55,910 bases of DNA from an uncultured Clostridia bacterium. GTDB lineage: Bacteria > Bacillota > Clostridia > TANB77 > CAG-508. Both the position numbers and the translations under genes were made by a program. The notes beneath the pieces were generated by a model. That model saw only the letters and a list, made by a program, of their open reading frames with translations. It searched no databases and was not told where the DNA came from. This document shows, one piece after another, positions 26,616-36,026 of this stretch (position 1 is its first letter; each line of letters starts with the position of its first letter). The stretch lies in assembly GCA_944387435.1 (NCBI GenBank), contig CALXEW010000011.1, positions 1 to 55,910 on the forward strand, read 5' to 3'.

Positions 26616-27482
26616 ATGAAGTCATTATGTATAAAAACAAATAATCCTGATTTAATAGAATATCTACTAAATGAATTAAAATATTTAGAATTAGAAGATA
26701 TTTGTTTTTCACTGCAGAAATTCAAACACTATAAAAATATAATAATTCATTATAAAGGTGAAAAGAACTATATATTTTTAGATAAAATTTCAAGTATACT
26801 ATCTCTTCTAGTTATTGATGAATTAGAAGATGATTTTATAAATAAAATATTAGTTCAAAATTATTTTTATTTTGACGTACAAGAAAGAAAAGAAATTTCA
26901 AATTTATGTTTCGACATTATGGCTGAAGATTTTTCAAATAATTTCGATAAAAAGTTTGAAAGTATTTATTCTTCTTTTTATAACTTCTTATTAATTAATA
27001 GAAATTTATACTTAAATGGATTTATTACTTTTAGACTTAAAGATTACTTTAACGTTCTAGATGATATTGTCACTAAAGCTGTTAATAACTATGTTATAGA
27101 AAAAGAATATTTGGAATTTATTTCACTATTGAAATTATACATTAATTCCCAAAACTCTAATTGTGAATTAGTACACGTTGTTTACTCTAATTCAAACACT
27201 ATTTTGCTAAATGAAAATAAACAAATTATAGATATTTCTGAAGATAATCTAAACACAAAATATTTAAGTGATATATCTTTTTCATCTAATGATTATACCT
27301 TAAACTCTTTACTAACACTTCTTCCTAAAAAGATATATATTCATTTAATAGACAATTATATAGACGATTTTATAAATACACTTCAAGCTATATTTGAAAA
27401 TAGAATTCACATTTGTACTGATTGTAATATTTGTAAATTATATAAGCCTTCTAAAGAAGAAAGAAATCCCAATACTATATAA
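26616..27482 (+). CDS. ytxC: Sporulation protein YtxC-like
   Basis: 288 residues. The layout (ISNLCFDIMAEDFSNNFDKKFESIY, FLLINRNLYLNGFITFRLKDYFNVLDDIVTKAVNNYVIEKEYLEFI in the middle, and the C-terminal CTDCNIC) fits the putative sporulation protein YtxC family (TIGR02834-like). The biochemical role is unknown in the family; in spore-formers it is expressed with sporulation. ATG 26616 follows AAAGGAG. Single gene ending at a strong terminator. Confidence 0.75.
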   Translation: MKSLCIKTNNPDLIEYLLNELKYLELEDICFSLQKFKHYKNIIIHYKGEKNYIFLDKISSILSLLVIDELEDDFINKILVQNYFYFDVQERKEISNLCFDIMAEDFSNNFDKKFESIYSSFYNFLLINRNLYLNGFITFRLKDYFNVLDDIVTKAVNNYVIEKEYLEFISLLKLYINSQNSNCELVHVVYSNSNTILLNENKQIIDISEDNLNTKYLSDISFSSNDYTLNSLLTLLPKKIYIHLIDNYIDDFINTLQAIFENRIHICTDCNICKLYKPSKEERNPNTI

Positions 27483-27497
27483 ATGGGATTTCTTTTA
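27461..27497. terminator. Bidirectional terminator after ytxC
   Basis: Perfect 11-bp stem AAGAAATCCCA / TGGGATTTCTT with a 12-nt loop and T/A runs on both sides, between convergent genes. Confidence 0.9.
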
Positions 27498-27501
27498 TAT
27501 A

Positions 27502-28236
27502 TTATAATGAATTTAAAGTTTCTTCTAATCCTGGAAGTATAGCTTTTTCTAATATATCGTCAAAAACTATCTTCCATTGTTTATCTTCTTTAACTGCATC
27601 TATTGTAGTACTTATTGTCGTTGTCTCTATATCTTCATTTTTAAGTTCTTCAGCAAAATAATTTGCAAAATCCGCACGTGAAAAACTTTCTGTACTATTT
27701 CCTCCTGTGATTGCTCCTTTTACTGCTTCTAATGCTTTTTGCATATAGCTATTTACAATTGTTTGAAAATCTTTTGTAGTAATCTCTACTTCAATTGTTG
27801 CTGTATTATCGTCACTTTCTGTTACTTTATCTATTCTCCACTCTAATTTATCAAATAATAGTTTTTGTGTTTCCTCATCTAGGTTATCTATAGGAAGTGT
27901 AAGGTCACCTTTTACATATTCTTGTGCTTTTTCAAAATCTCCAGCTTTTAAGTTTGTTAATAAAGAATCTAAAGATTTTTTTGGTGCACTTGATGTTATT
28001 ATCATAACTGTCAATAAAGTTGCAACTAGTAATACAATCACCACTGTTATAACTGTTGGTATCCATGGAGCTTTTTTATTATTTTCTTTTTTACTATCTT
28101 TTTTCTTTACTTGCTTTTCTACTTTTTCCGCTTCTTTTTTATCTACTTTTTTAAATTTTGGTTCTTCCTTTTTTATTTCTTTTTTTATTTCTTCTTTTTT
28201 ATCTTTCTCTTTTAAATCTTTATTCTTTTCTTCCAT
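27502..28236 (-). CDS. Membrane-anchored protein with Lys/Glu-rich N-terminus, DUF4878/NTF2-like
   Basis: 244 residues. Residues 1-58 are almost only Lys, Glu and Asp (cytoplasmic, coiled-coil-like), then one membrane segment (about 60-84), then an extracytoplasmic domain beginning PKKSLDSLLTNLKAGDFEKAQEYV, the typical start of DUF4878/DUF5105-type NTF2-like domains. Ends near a strong terminator. Function unknown. ATG 28236 follows AGGGAGAGGG. Confidence 0.65.
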   Translation of the reverse strand: MEEKNKDLKEKDKKEEIKKEIKKEEPKFKKVDKKEAEKVEKQVKKKDSKKENNKKAPWIPTVITVVIVLLVATLLTVMIITSSAPKKSLDSLLTNLKAGDFEKAQEYVKGDLTLPIDNLDEETQKLLFDKLEWRIDKVTESDDNTATIEVEITTKDFQTIVNSYMQKALEAVKGAITGGNSTESFSRADFANYFAEELKNEDIETTTISTTIDAVKEDKQWKIVFDDILEKAILPGLEETLNSL

Positions 28237-28345
28237 AATACCCTCTCCCTTATCATTTCTATTACTATATTTAAATTATATATTAACTATTCTGTTTTTT
28301 CAACATTTTTTTATTTTTTTCTTAATTTAAATTTTATATTCTTTA

Positions 28346-28801
28346 TTAAGGTTTTTTTACCTGTGATGCCATTGTTACAAAAAACCATAATGCAAATATG
28401 AATGTTAAAACATATAAAAGAATAGTAAGGACCACGCCTATATAGAATGATACATTTAGTGTATACACAAACCACCTGATAATCTTTTTATTTATTCCAG
28501 CTAGCCCCTTTTCATAACTATTATTTTTTGCTATTACAAATTCTGTACTTGGAACTCTATATATTTCTGATAATTTATATATAGTATCTAAGTCAGGATA
28601 TTTTAAACCAATCTCCCATTTTTTTATATCTTTTTCTGTAAGATTACTATTATCTAGCTTTTCTAATAGCTCAACTCTAGAAAAGCCTTTTTTAGTTCTT
28701 AATTCTACCAATAGTTCTTCTATTCCCTTTTTATTTTTTGCACTTTCTAAATTTTTTTCTTTGCTTTTTTCAATATTTTCTTTTTCTATAATTTTCCCCA
28801 T
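28346..28801 (-). CDS. XRE-type HTH protein with C-terminal membrane segment
   Basis: 151 residues. A charged N-terminus, then an XRE-like helix-turn-helix (IEELLVELRTKKGFSRVELLEKLDNSNLTEKDIKKWEIGLKYPDLDTIYKLSEIY, about residues 28-82), a short linker and one or two hydrophobic helices (about 108-146). A membrane-tethered DNA-binding protein is the simplest reading; the target is unknown. ATG 28801 follows AAGGAAAA. Confidence 0.7.
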   Translation of the reverse strand: MGKIIEKENIEKSKEKNLESAKNKKGIEELLVELRTKKGFSRVELLEKLDNSNLTEKDIKKWEIGLKYPDLDTIYKLSEIYRVPSTEFVIAKNNSYEKGLAGINKKIIRWFVYTLNVSFYIGVVLTILLYVLTFIFALWFFVTMASQVKKP

Positions 28802-28876
28802 TTTATTTTCCTTTTTTACTATTTTTTCTTATTATATTTCTTATGATATAAAAAATCAAGAAATTTTACAATTTAT

Positions 28877-29812
28877 TTAAAGACTTTTATTTATTCCTAA
28901 AGCAACAATGTCTTTCATATTTTCAATTAATTCGTCTATTTCTTTTGGCGTTACAATTAAATTGTAGTCTTTTGGAATTAAAGCTTCTTTTATCTCTTCA
29001 TAATTATCTTCTTCTTTTAACTTATTTAAATAATCATTCGATTTTGCTTCATCTTGTAATTTTCCAATAAACAAATCTAAGCTATCATTTACAAGCACTG
29101 CTGTTTCTACTACTGTTGGTATTCCTATTGCAATTACTGGTATTCCTAAGGTTTTTATACTTATTTCGCTTCTTGTATTTCCAACTCCCGCGCCAGGTAC
29201 TATTCCTGTATCTGATAACTGCACTGTGCTACTAATTCTTTCAATACTTCTTGAAGCTAATGCGTCTATTACTATTACAAGTTTTGGATGAATATTATCT
29301 ACTATTCCCTTTAATATTTCAACTGTTTCTATTCCTGTTGTTCCCAAAACTCCTGGTGCAATAGCACTTACCATTCTAGTTCCCTCTTCTACATACTGAG
29401 GTAAATAATTAATAATGTGTCTAGTTACATCTATTTCATTAATTACTTTTGGCCCTAAGCTATCTGGTGTTACATATATATTTCCAAGCCCTACAACTAA
29501 TATTTCTCCTTGTTTATCTACATGTTCATCCAAAATCTTTCTTAGTTCATTTGATAATGTATTTGCTGCTTGTTCTATTTCTTCTTCTTGGGCAATTTTT
29601 AATTTTTTTATATCTATTGTTATATAGCTTCCTATTGGTTTTCCAATTGCTTTTTCTCCATTTTCATTTGTTATTTTTACTCTTTCTACTTTTATATTTT
29701 CATTTATTTCTTCTTTTGTACTTTCAATTCCATCAATTTCTCCTTCCTGCTTACTTACTTTTTGATAAATGTCTCTTCTTTCAGTTGCTAAATCAGTTCT
29801 AAAATTATACAT
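28877..29812 (-). CDS. gpr: GPR endopeptidase (spore germination protease)
   Basis: 311 residues. Degrades small acid-soluble proteins during spore germination. The N-terminal FRTDLATERRDIY is the characteristic propeptide/early motif, followed by GLGNIYVTPDSLGPKV, VLGTTGIETVEILKGIV and VIDALASRSIERISSTVQLSDTGIVPGAGVGN (given as segments of about residues 110-215). Length is usual. Establishes that the organism is or descends from an endospore-former. ATG 29812 follows GGAGGGA. Confidence 0.93.
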   Translation of the reverse strand: MYNFRTDLATERRDIYQKVSKQEGEIDGIESTKEEINENIKVERVKITNENGEKAIGKPIGSYITIDIKKLKIAQEEEIEQAANTLSNELRKILDEHVDKQGEILVVGLGNIYVTPDSLGPKVINEIDVTRHIINYLPQYVEEGTRMVSAIAPGVLGTTGIETVEILKGIVDNIHPKLVIVIDALASRSIERISSTVQLSDTGIVPGAGVGNTRSEISIKTLGIPVIAIGIPTVVETAVLVNDSLDLFIGKLQDEAKSNDYLNKLKEEDNYEEIKEALIPKDYNLIVTPKEIDELIENMKDIVALGINKSL

Positions 29813-29959
29813 TAAAATCCCTCCATTTTTTCTTAGTTTTTAATATTTTTTAAAATTTTATACAAAATAAAAGAAAATACTTTTAAAATATATTTAAAAA
29901 TATTTTCTCCAAATTATCTATTTCTACATAGTTTATTGTTTCTATATTAAAACTTTTAA

Positions 29960-30868
29960 CTATCTTTCTTCATTATCTTCTACATTTCCATGACTACTTG
30001 TTTGTTGTTCTTTATAACTTCTTCTTATTTCCTTAATATATTCTATCAACATGAATAATTCACTTTTTTCTTCTTTTGTCAAGAAATTTGGATCATCAAG
30101 ATATCTCTCTGCAAATTCTATTGCTCCTTTTGAATTTCTTTGACTTATTAACTCTCTCATTTTTCTTCTTATATCACTATAATTTCTTATTACATCTTCA
30201 TGTTCTGCTCCTTCTTGTTTTCTTCTTTGTCTTTCCTTTTCTTTCCTAATTCTTGCTCTTTTATTTCTAATCCATTCTCTTTTTCTTTTTCTCGTTCTTT
30301 CTAATCTTTCTTCTTCCTCTCTACTTTTTCTTTCCTCTGCTTCTTGTCTTTGCATTTCTAAAAGTTCTTCCCTTGTATATATACTTAATCCTAATGCTAA
30401 AAAAATTTCTTTTAGTTGGTCAGGTGTTAACTTTTCTTTACTAGCTATTTCTTCCATGCTTAATCCTTCTTCATGCATAGCTATTATCCTAAAATTTCTT
30501 TCAATAGCCAGTTTTTTTACTTTTCCTTGAGTTAACTTTTCTGCTTTATCAACTGATGTATTAGAAACTTGTGGCGTTCTACTTTTTTTGCCTTTAGTTT
30601 GTTTTTTATCACCAACTACTATATCTTCACCCGCTTTTATTCTTTCATATCTTTGTATTCTTGTTTTTCCTAAATATCCTTCTACTCTTTTTATATCAAT
30701 TTCTAATATATCTGCGATTTCCTCTGGTCCTATAAAACCATTGGATTGTTCAAATATCTCTATTGCTTTTGCTCTTCTCCTAGAGTCAGCATCATTTTTT
30801 ATTACTGCTTTTTTGGGCTCTCTTTGAGAATCTAAATTCATAAATTCATTTATTATATAGTTGTCCAT
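29960..30868 (-). CDS. HTH and Arg/Glu-rich coiled-coil protein, unrecognised
   Basis: 302 residues; I do not recognise a named family. Residues about 30-75 look like a helix-turn-helix (RRRAKAIEIFEQSNGFIGPEEIADILEI), a second HTH-like region covers about 118-160 (RNFRIIAMHEEGLSMEEIASKEKLT), then about 70 residues of Arg/Glu/Lys-rich coiled coil (EEEERLERTRKRKREWIRNK), and a helical C-terminus. Nucleic-acid binding is likely from this composition. ATG 30868 follows AGGAGATG. Confidence 0.6.
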   Translation of the reverse strand: MDNYIINEFMNLDSQREPKKAVIKNDADSRRRAKAIEIFEQSNGFIGPEEIADILEIDIKRVEGYLGKTRIQRYERIKAGEDIVVGDKKQTKGKKSRTPQVSNTSVDKAEKLTQGKVKKLAIERNFRIIAMHEEGLSMEEIASKEKLTPDQLKEIFLALGLSIYTREELLEMQRQEAEERKSREEEERLERTRKRKREWIRNKRARIRKEKERQRRKQEGAEHEDVIRNYSDIRRKMRELISQRNSKGAIEFAERYLDDPNFLTKEEKSELFMLIEYIKEIRRSYKEQQTSSHGNVEDNEER

Positions 30869-30940
30869 TAAATCATCTCCTTAAAATTAACATAATTATT
30901 TTATCATGTTTTTGTTTATTTTTCAAGAGAATACCTAAAT

Positions 30941-30975
30941 AAAAGGTAATTACTTCTAGTAATCACCTTTTATTT
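30941..30975. terminator. Terminator after uvrA
   Basis: AAAAGGTAATTACT / AGTAATCACCTTTT with one mismatch and a 3-nt loop; T run on the minus strand. Confidence 0.8.
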
Positions 30976-30978
30976 TCC

Positions 30979-33808
30979 CTATTCCAAATATTTTTTTAAA
31001 AATTTTCCTGTGTAGCTTCTCTCATTTTTACAAATTTGTTCAGGAGTTCCAACTGCAATAACTTCTCCTCCATTATCTCCACCTTCTGGCCCCAAATCGA
31101 TAATATGGTCACAAGTTTTAATTAAATCCAAATTATGTTCAATTACTATAATAGTATTCCCTGTATCAACCAATCTTTGTAAAATATTTACTAATTTATG
31201 AACATCTGCAATATGAAGACCTGTTGTTGGTTCATCTAGAATATACAATGTTTTTCCAGTTGCTCTTTTAGATAATTCAGTTGCAAGTTTAACTCTTTGA
31301 GCTTCTCCTCCTGATAACGTTGTTGAAGGTTGTCCAAGCTTTATATAACCTAAACCTACATCGTATAAAGTTTGTATTTTATTCTTTATTTTAGGTATTT
31401 TATCAAAGAATTTTAATGCTTCTTCTACTGTCATGTCTAATACATCAGCAATATTTTTACCTTTATATCTAACCTCTAAAGTTTCACGATTATAACGTTT
31501 TCCTTTACATACTTCACAAGGCACATATATATCTGGTAAGAAATGCATCTCTATTTTATGAACTCCATCACCATTACAACTCTCACATCTACCACCAGAC
31601 ACATTAAAGCTAAATCTACCTTTTTGGTATCCTCTTAATTTTGCTTCTTCAGTTGAAGCAAAAATATCTCTTATTAGGTCAAATACTCCAGTATATGTTG
31701 CAGGATTTGACCTAGGAGTTCTTCCAATTGGTGATTGGTCTATATTTATTATTTTATCTATATTTTGTAAGCCTTTAACACTTTTACACTTGCCAGGTTT
31801 TTCATTAGAACCATTTAATTCCTTAGCAATTGTTTTATATAGAACCTCGTTTACTAATGTTGATTTTCCTGAACCTGATACACCAGTAACACAGTTAAAC
31901 ACTCCAAGTGGAAATTTTACACTTATATTTTTTAAGTTATTCTCAGTAGCTCCTTGTACTTCAATCACCTTTGTTTTTAAAGCTTTTCTTCTTTTCTTAG
32001 GTATTTCTATTTTTTTTCTTCCACTCAAATACTGTCCAGTTACAGAATCTTCTACTTTTTTTACTTCTTCAGCTGTTCCGCTGTGCCATAACTCTTCCTC
32101 CATGTGTTCCTGCACCTGGACCAATATCAATTATTTGGTCTGCTGCATACATAGTGTCTTCGTCATGTTCAACAACAAGCAAAGTATTTCCTAAATCTCT
32201 TAATTTTTTAAGTGTCGCTAATAACTTGTCATTATCTCTTTGGTGAAGCCCAATGCTTGGCTCGTCTAATATATAAAGAACCCCTGTTAATCCAGAACCT
32301 ATTTGTGTAGCAAGACGTATTCTTTGTGCTTCTCCACCTGACAATGTTCCTGCATTTCTAGATAAAGTTAAATATTCTAAACCTACATCCATTAAAAATT
32401 GTAATCTTTGGTCTATTTCCTTCAAAATCATTTCTGAAATCATGGTCTCTGTTTTGTTTAACTCTAAATTATTTAAATAATCTTTTATCTTGTTTATTGA
32501 CATTGCTGTCAATTCATTAATATTTTTATCTCCAACTTTAATTGATAGAATTTCTGGCTTTAACCTTGCACCATGACAAGCATAACATTCTGAATTTGTC
32601 ATATACATTTCGTAAAATTCTCTCATTCCTTGTGACTTTGTTTCACTATGACGTCTGTCTAAAGTTGGTAAGACCCCTTCAAATGGTGCTGTAAACTTTC
32701 TTACTCCTGCATATGATGAATATTCAAAATCTATTTCTTCATCACCTGTACCATAAAGTATTTTTTCCATAAACCAACGTGGCAAGTCTTTTATTTTTTT
32801 ATTTCTTATATCTATTCCATAATGCTTTCCTATAGCTTCAAAATACATTTTTGCCATTGTATCGCCTTTTTTCATAGTACTAGAACCAAAAGCTTTTATT
32901 CCGTCGTAAAGAGTTTTATTTTTATCTGGTACAATTAAATCCTCATCCATTTTCATTAAATATCCTATACCTGTACATACTGGACATGCACCAAAAGGGT
33001 TATTAAATGAAAACATTCTAGGTGTAAGTTCTGGAAAACTAAATCCACAATCGGGACATGCATAATTACAACTATAAAGTATAGGCTCTTTTCCTCTTAT
33101 ATCTATTAAAGCAAGTTTATCTGCGTGTTTTAATGCTATTTCTACTGATTCTGTTAATCTACTTATAATATCCGGCTTTATTACTAGTCTATCTACCACT
33201 AATTCAATATTATGTTTTTTCTTTCTATCTAATTCTATATCATCTGATAACTCATAAGTTTCTCCATCTATTCTAACTCTTACAAATCCTTCTTTTTGAT
33301 ATCCTTCTAATTGCTTTGTATATTCGCCTTTACGCGCACGTACTACTGGTGCCAATACTTGTATTTTCGTTCCTTCTGGAAGACTCATTATATTATCTAT
33401 TATTTGATCTATACTCTGTTTTTCTATTTTCTTACCACAGTTAGGGCAATAAGGAACTCCAATTCTAGCATACAATAAACGAATATAATCATATATTTCT
33501 GTAACTGTTCCTACAGTAGAACGAGGATTTTTAGATGTTGTTTTTTGGTCTATTGAAATAGCAGGAGATAACCCGTCTATTCTTTCTACATTTGGTTTTT
33601 CCATTAAACCTAGGAATTGTCTTGCATATGAAGATAAACTTTCTACATATCTTCTTTGTCCTTCTGCATATAATGTATCAAATGCTAAACTAGACTTTCC
33701 AGAACCAGAAAGTCCTGTTATTACTACTAATTTATCTCTTGGTATTTCTAAGCTTATATTTTTTAAATTATGTTCTTTTGCACCTTTTATTACTATTTTA
33801 TCGTTCAT
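30979..33808 (-). CDS. uvrA: Excinuclease ABC subunit UvrA, +1 frameshifted
   Basis: DNA-damage recognition ATPase of nucleotide excision repair. ATG 33808 (after GGGGGGAAAAG). N-terminal part: Walker [10 protein letters not shown], zinc motif CPNCGKK, a second zinc site CPDCGFS, signature LSGGEAQR and Walker [13 protein letters not shown]-terminal part: Walker [10 protein letters not shown], zinc CESCNGDG...[26 protein letters not shown]. The two halves lie in different frames: 33808 to about 32081 and 32079 to 30979. Dropping one C (32080) gives a continuous protein of 942 residues, normal for UvrA. In frame the break reads CAG CGG AAC AGC TGA; expected AQGT needs CAG GGA ACA. Same form of break as in the radical SAM and fhs genes. 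Confidence 0.92.
32077..32083 (-). other. +1 frameshift site CAG-C-GGA in uvrA
   Basis: Minus strand CAG (32081-32083), extra C (32080), GGA (32077-32079). In-frame codon is CGG, stop TGA follows at 32069-32071. A GGAGGAAGAG purine run lies about 12 bases upstream of the site. Confidence 0.85.
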
Positions 33809-33907
33809 CTTTTCCCCCCGCCCCATTATACTATAAACCAATAATAAAAACAAGAGTTTGGTCTACTTTTTCTGAATTTGGTTCACTTATTTTTCTATTT
33901 CATTATC

Positions 33908-33931
33908 AGAAAAAAGTCTCTTTCGAGACTT
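33908..33931 (-). terminator. Terminator of cassette C
   Basis: Minus strand AAGTCTC-GAAA-GAGACTT followed by TTTTT. Confidence 0.85.
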
Positions 33932-33975
33932 CTTCCTGATTGTAGGAATTATCCTACGTGTCTTGTACCAAATTT

Positions 33976-34338
33976 TCAAAGCTCCCTTCTACTACTAAAA
34001 GCAACATCTTTTGGGCGTGTTACAAGAACAAGCTCACCATATATGTTCATCATAATCCCCTTTACTCGTTCGTATGGTCGTCCTCTAAAAAACTTCTCCA
34101 TCTCCCTTTCAAAGTTAGACCCTTCCTCAAAACAACCTAGCATAAGCTCGCTTATCTCTTCTTTACTAATCCAACTACTACTTCCATAATAGCCAGATAT
34201 TTTCCTCAAGCTCAAAGCATTGTCAGCATAACACAAGCACTGTGTCTCAAGATATGCCTTTGAATTTGAGAGAGTGATTCCGATATATGGTTTCTTCCCA
34301 ATGCCTGTAAAGTAAATCACAACATTAGTCGCTTCCAT
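33976..34338 (-). CDS. Unrecognised small protein (cassette C), 120 residues
   Basis: ATG 34338 follows AAAGGAGAAC (a longer frame from 34365 lacks a site). MEATNVVIYFTGIGKKPYIG begins the protein; the C-terminal half contains FFRGRPYERVKGIMMNIYGEL. I recognise no family. Codon use (CTC, AGC, GGC) is richer in GC than the neighbouring uvrA. Own promoter with operator-like palindrome and own terminator: a single-gene cassette like A, B and D. Confidence 0.65.
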   Translation of the reverse strand: MEATNVVIYFTGIGKKPYIGITLSNSKAYLETQCLCYADNALSLRKISGYYGSSSWISKEEISELMLGCFEEGSNFEREMEKFFRGRPYERVKGIMMNIYGELVLVTRPKDVAFSSRREL

Positions 34339-34367
34339 AGTTCTCCTTTGACCATAGTCCAACATGT

Positions 34368-34420
34368 ATGACAGAAATCTGTCATATAAATATTATACTA
34401 TAAATTCACATAATCTTCAA
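34368..34420 (-). promoter_or_regulatory. Promoter and perfect palindrome of cassette C
   Basis: Minus strand: -35 TTGAAG (34415-34420), 17-bp spacer, -10 TATAAT (34392-34397). The spacer differs at only two of 17 positions from that of cassette D (41950-41966). An 18-bp perfect palindrome ATGACAGAAATCTGTCAT occupies 34368-34385, exactly at the expected transcription start: an operator by position. Confidence 0.75.
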
Positions 34421-34426
34421 ATCTGT

Positions 34427-34460
34427 TAAAATAAGGAAGCACCCACTATGGGTGCTTCCT
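34427..34460 (-). terminator. GC-rich terminator of the beta-CASP gene
   Basis: Minus strand AGGAAGCACCC-(5 nt)-GGGTGCTTCCT perfect 11-bp stem followed by TTATTTT. Confidence 0.9.
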
Positions 34461-34466
34461 ATGGAA

Positions 34467-35882
34467 TTACAAAAACTTAGCTGACTTACTCGTGACTAAG
34501 CCATATGGATTAACTCTATGGAAATATTGACCAAGTATTGCGACATTCTTTGCATTAACTTCTCTTAGAATGCGCCTAGCAAAAAGGTCCTTAACATGTT
34601 CCTCACCGTGATTTACAAGCACCAGATTGAGTTTTTCAAACCTTTGCAAGAAGCTAATTATTTCGTCAGCTTTCGCATGTGCAGAAAATTCATTGGTATA
34701 TTCGATTTCTGCCTGCTTCGTGTAAAGAACCCCACGTATTTTTACAGTCTCGCCCTTCGGTGCTTCCTTCAGCTCTCTTCCTAATGTTCCTTCCGCTACA
34801 TAACCAGTAAACTGAATAAGTGCATTCTTCTTAGTTATATAACTAGGGATATAGGTTTCAGCTGGGCCATGAGACCCCATTCCAGAAGTTGTCACGATAA
34901 TCTTAGAAGCATTATCTTGCAAAATCATGCCTCTAGCTGTCTTATCAACAAAGACAACATTACTAGGAAGGAACTCTCTCATCTCTTTCTTGACCCCCAG
35001 CATGCCATTTTTACACATTCCTGTGTACATGATGCCGAGTTTTCCATCAACATATATAGTAACATCCAAAGGAAGAGTTCCCAAGTCCTGTAGGACTTTA
35101 AGCTTATAGAGAACTTCTTGCATACGGCCAAGAGCAAAAGCTGGAATTACAACCGTTCCGCCTTTACTTATACACTTAATAATATTGTCTACAAAAGTCT
35201 CCTTAATCTCTTGAGAATTCATATATCCATATGTAGACTCTTGTACAACTGTAAGTGGCAATTCATATACCCAATCCGGTATAGATTCTGAATCGAAGAA
35301 AAGATTTTTGTTGTTGTAGTCTCCCGTGAAAAGTATGTTGATATCCCTTTCTTGAGGATAGCTTATTCTTACAAGAATCATAGCTGCACCATACAAATGG
35401 CTATTTTCAAAGAACATTACATCAACGTTATTCCTTACGTGAATCCATTGATTGCAATCACACCCCCTGACATACTGCATTGTATGTTCAGCATCACTAT
35501 CATCATAGATAGCTTTTTCTCTACGCCGTTTGGCTTTACTTTGTATTATCCTAGCACTATCTTTCAATGCCGGCGCCATTATGTTTCTTGTAACATCTGT
35601 TGTATAGATGTATTTTCTATACCCCTTCTTTATCAATAGAGGCAATCGACCAATATGGTCTGCGTGGCCATGAGTAACAAGGCAAAAATCAATATTGTAT
35701 GGATTAAACATCAGCTCATTATTGCGTTCTTCTTCTTCTTTACTCCCTTGGAACAGTCCACAATCGACAATGAAATGGAACTTCTCACCATCTGGAAGCC
35801 TCACAGTTACAATGTTACAAGAACCGGTAACCTCTGGGTGCACAGACATAATATCTGCGTAAAACCGCTCTTTTCTACCCAT
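34467..35882 (-). CDS. MBL-fold beta-CASP RNA-processing exonuclease (cassette E)
   Basis: 471 residues. Metallo-beta-lactamase of the beta-CASP type (RNase J / CPSF-like): metal motif THGHADHIGRLP (about residue 70), GDYNNKN, beta-CASP region with TTSGMGSHGPAETY, and the C-terminal HAKADE, VNHGEEHV. Likely cleaves RNA or DNA ends; the substrate is unknown. Its codon use is clearly different from the host (CTC, GGC, ACG, AGC frequent), and it contains two ordinary in-frame CGG arginine codons (codon 6, at 35865-35867, and one near residue 113, about 35531), a codon I found in frame nowhere else except at three frameshift sites. Own terminator and promoter. Horizontally acquired. Confidence 0.85.
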   Translation of the reverse strand: MGRKERFYADIMSVHPEVTGSCNIVTVRLPDGEKFHFIVDCGLFQGSKEEEERNNELMFNPYNIDFCLVTHGHADHIGRLPLLIKKGYRKYIYTTDVTRNIMAPALKDSARIIQSKAKRRREKAIYDDSDAEHTMQYVRGCDCNQWIHVRNNVDVMFFENSHLYGAAMILVRISYPQERDINILFTGDYNNKNLFFDSESIPDWVYELPLTVVQESTYGYMNSQEIKETFVDNIIKCISKGGTVVIPAFALGRMQEVLYKLKVLQDLGTLPLDVTIYVDGKLGIMYTGMCKNGMLGVKKEMREFLPSNVVFVDKTARGMILQDNASKIIVTTSGMGSHGPAETYIPSYITKKNALIQFTGYVAEGTLGRELKEAPKGETVKIRGVLYTKQAEIEYTNEFSAHAKADEIISFLQRFEKLNLVLVNHGEEHVKDLFARRILREVNAKNVAILGQYFHRVNPYGLVTSKSAKFL

Positions 35883-35941
35883 AAAGTAACTCCTTTTCTA
35901 ATAGATAGTTTTCCTATACTACAAAAACATTGTATCACCTT

Positions 35942-35970
35942 ATTATAGTTCAGGCAATATAAAAGTTGAA
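35942..35970 (-). promoter_or_regulatory. Promoter of the beta-CASP gene
   Basis: Minus strand: -35 TTCAAC (35965-35970), 17-bp spacer, -10 TATAAT (35942-35947). Ribosome site AAAAGGAG before ATG 35882. Confidence 0.55.
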
Positions 35971-35977
35971 ATTTAAT

Positions 35978-36012
35978 AAAAAAAATTAAAGAAGATATTT
36001 CTACCTCCTTTA
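35978..36012 (-). terminator. Terminator of fhs
   Basis: Minus strand AAAGGAGGTA-GAAA-TATCTTCTTT (10 pairs, two G-U) followed by AATTTTTTTT. Confidence 0.75.
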
Positions 36013-36026
36013 ATATCATTCACAAA

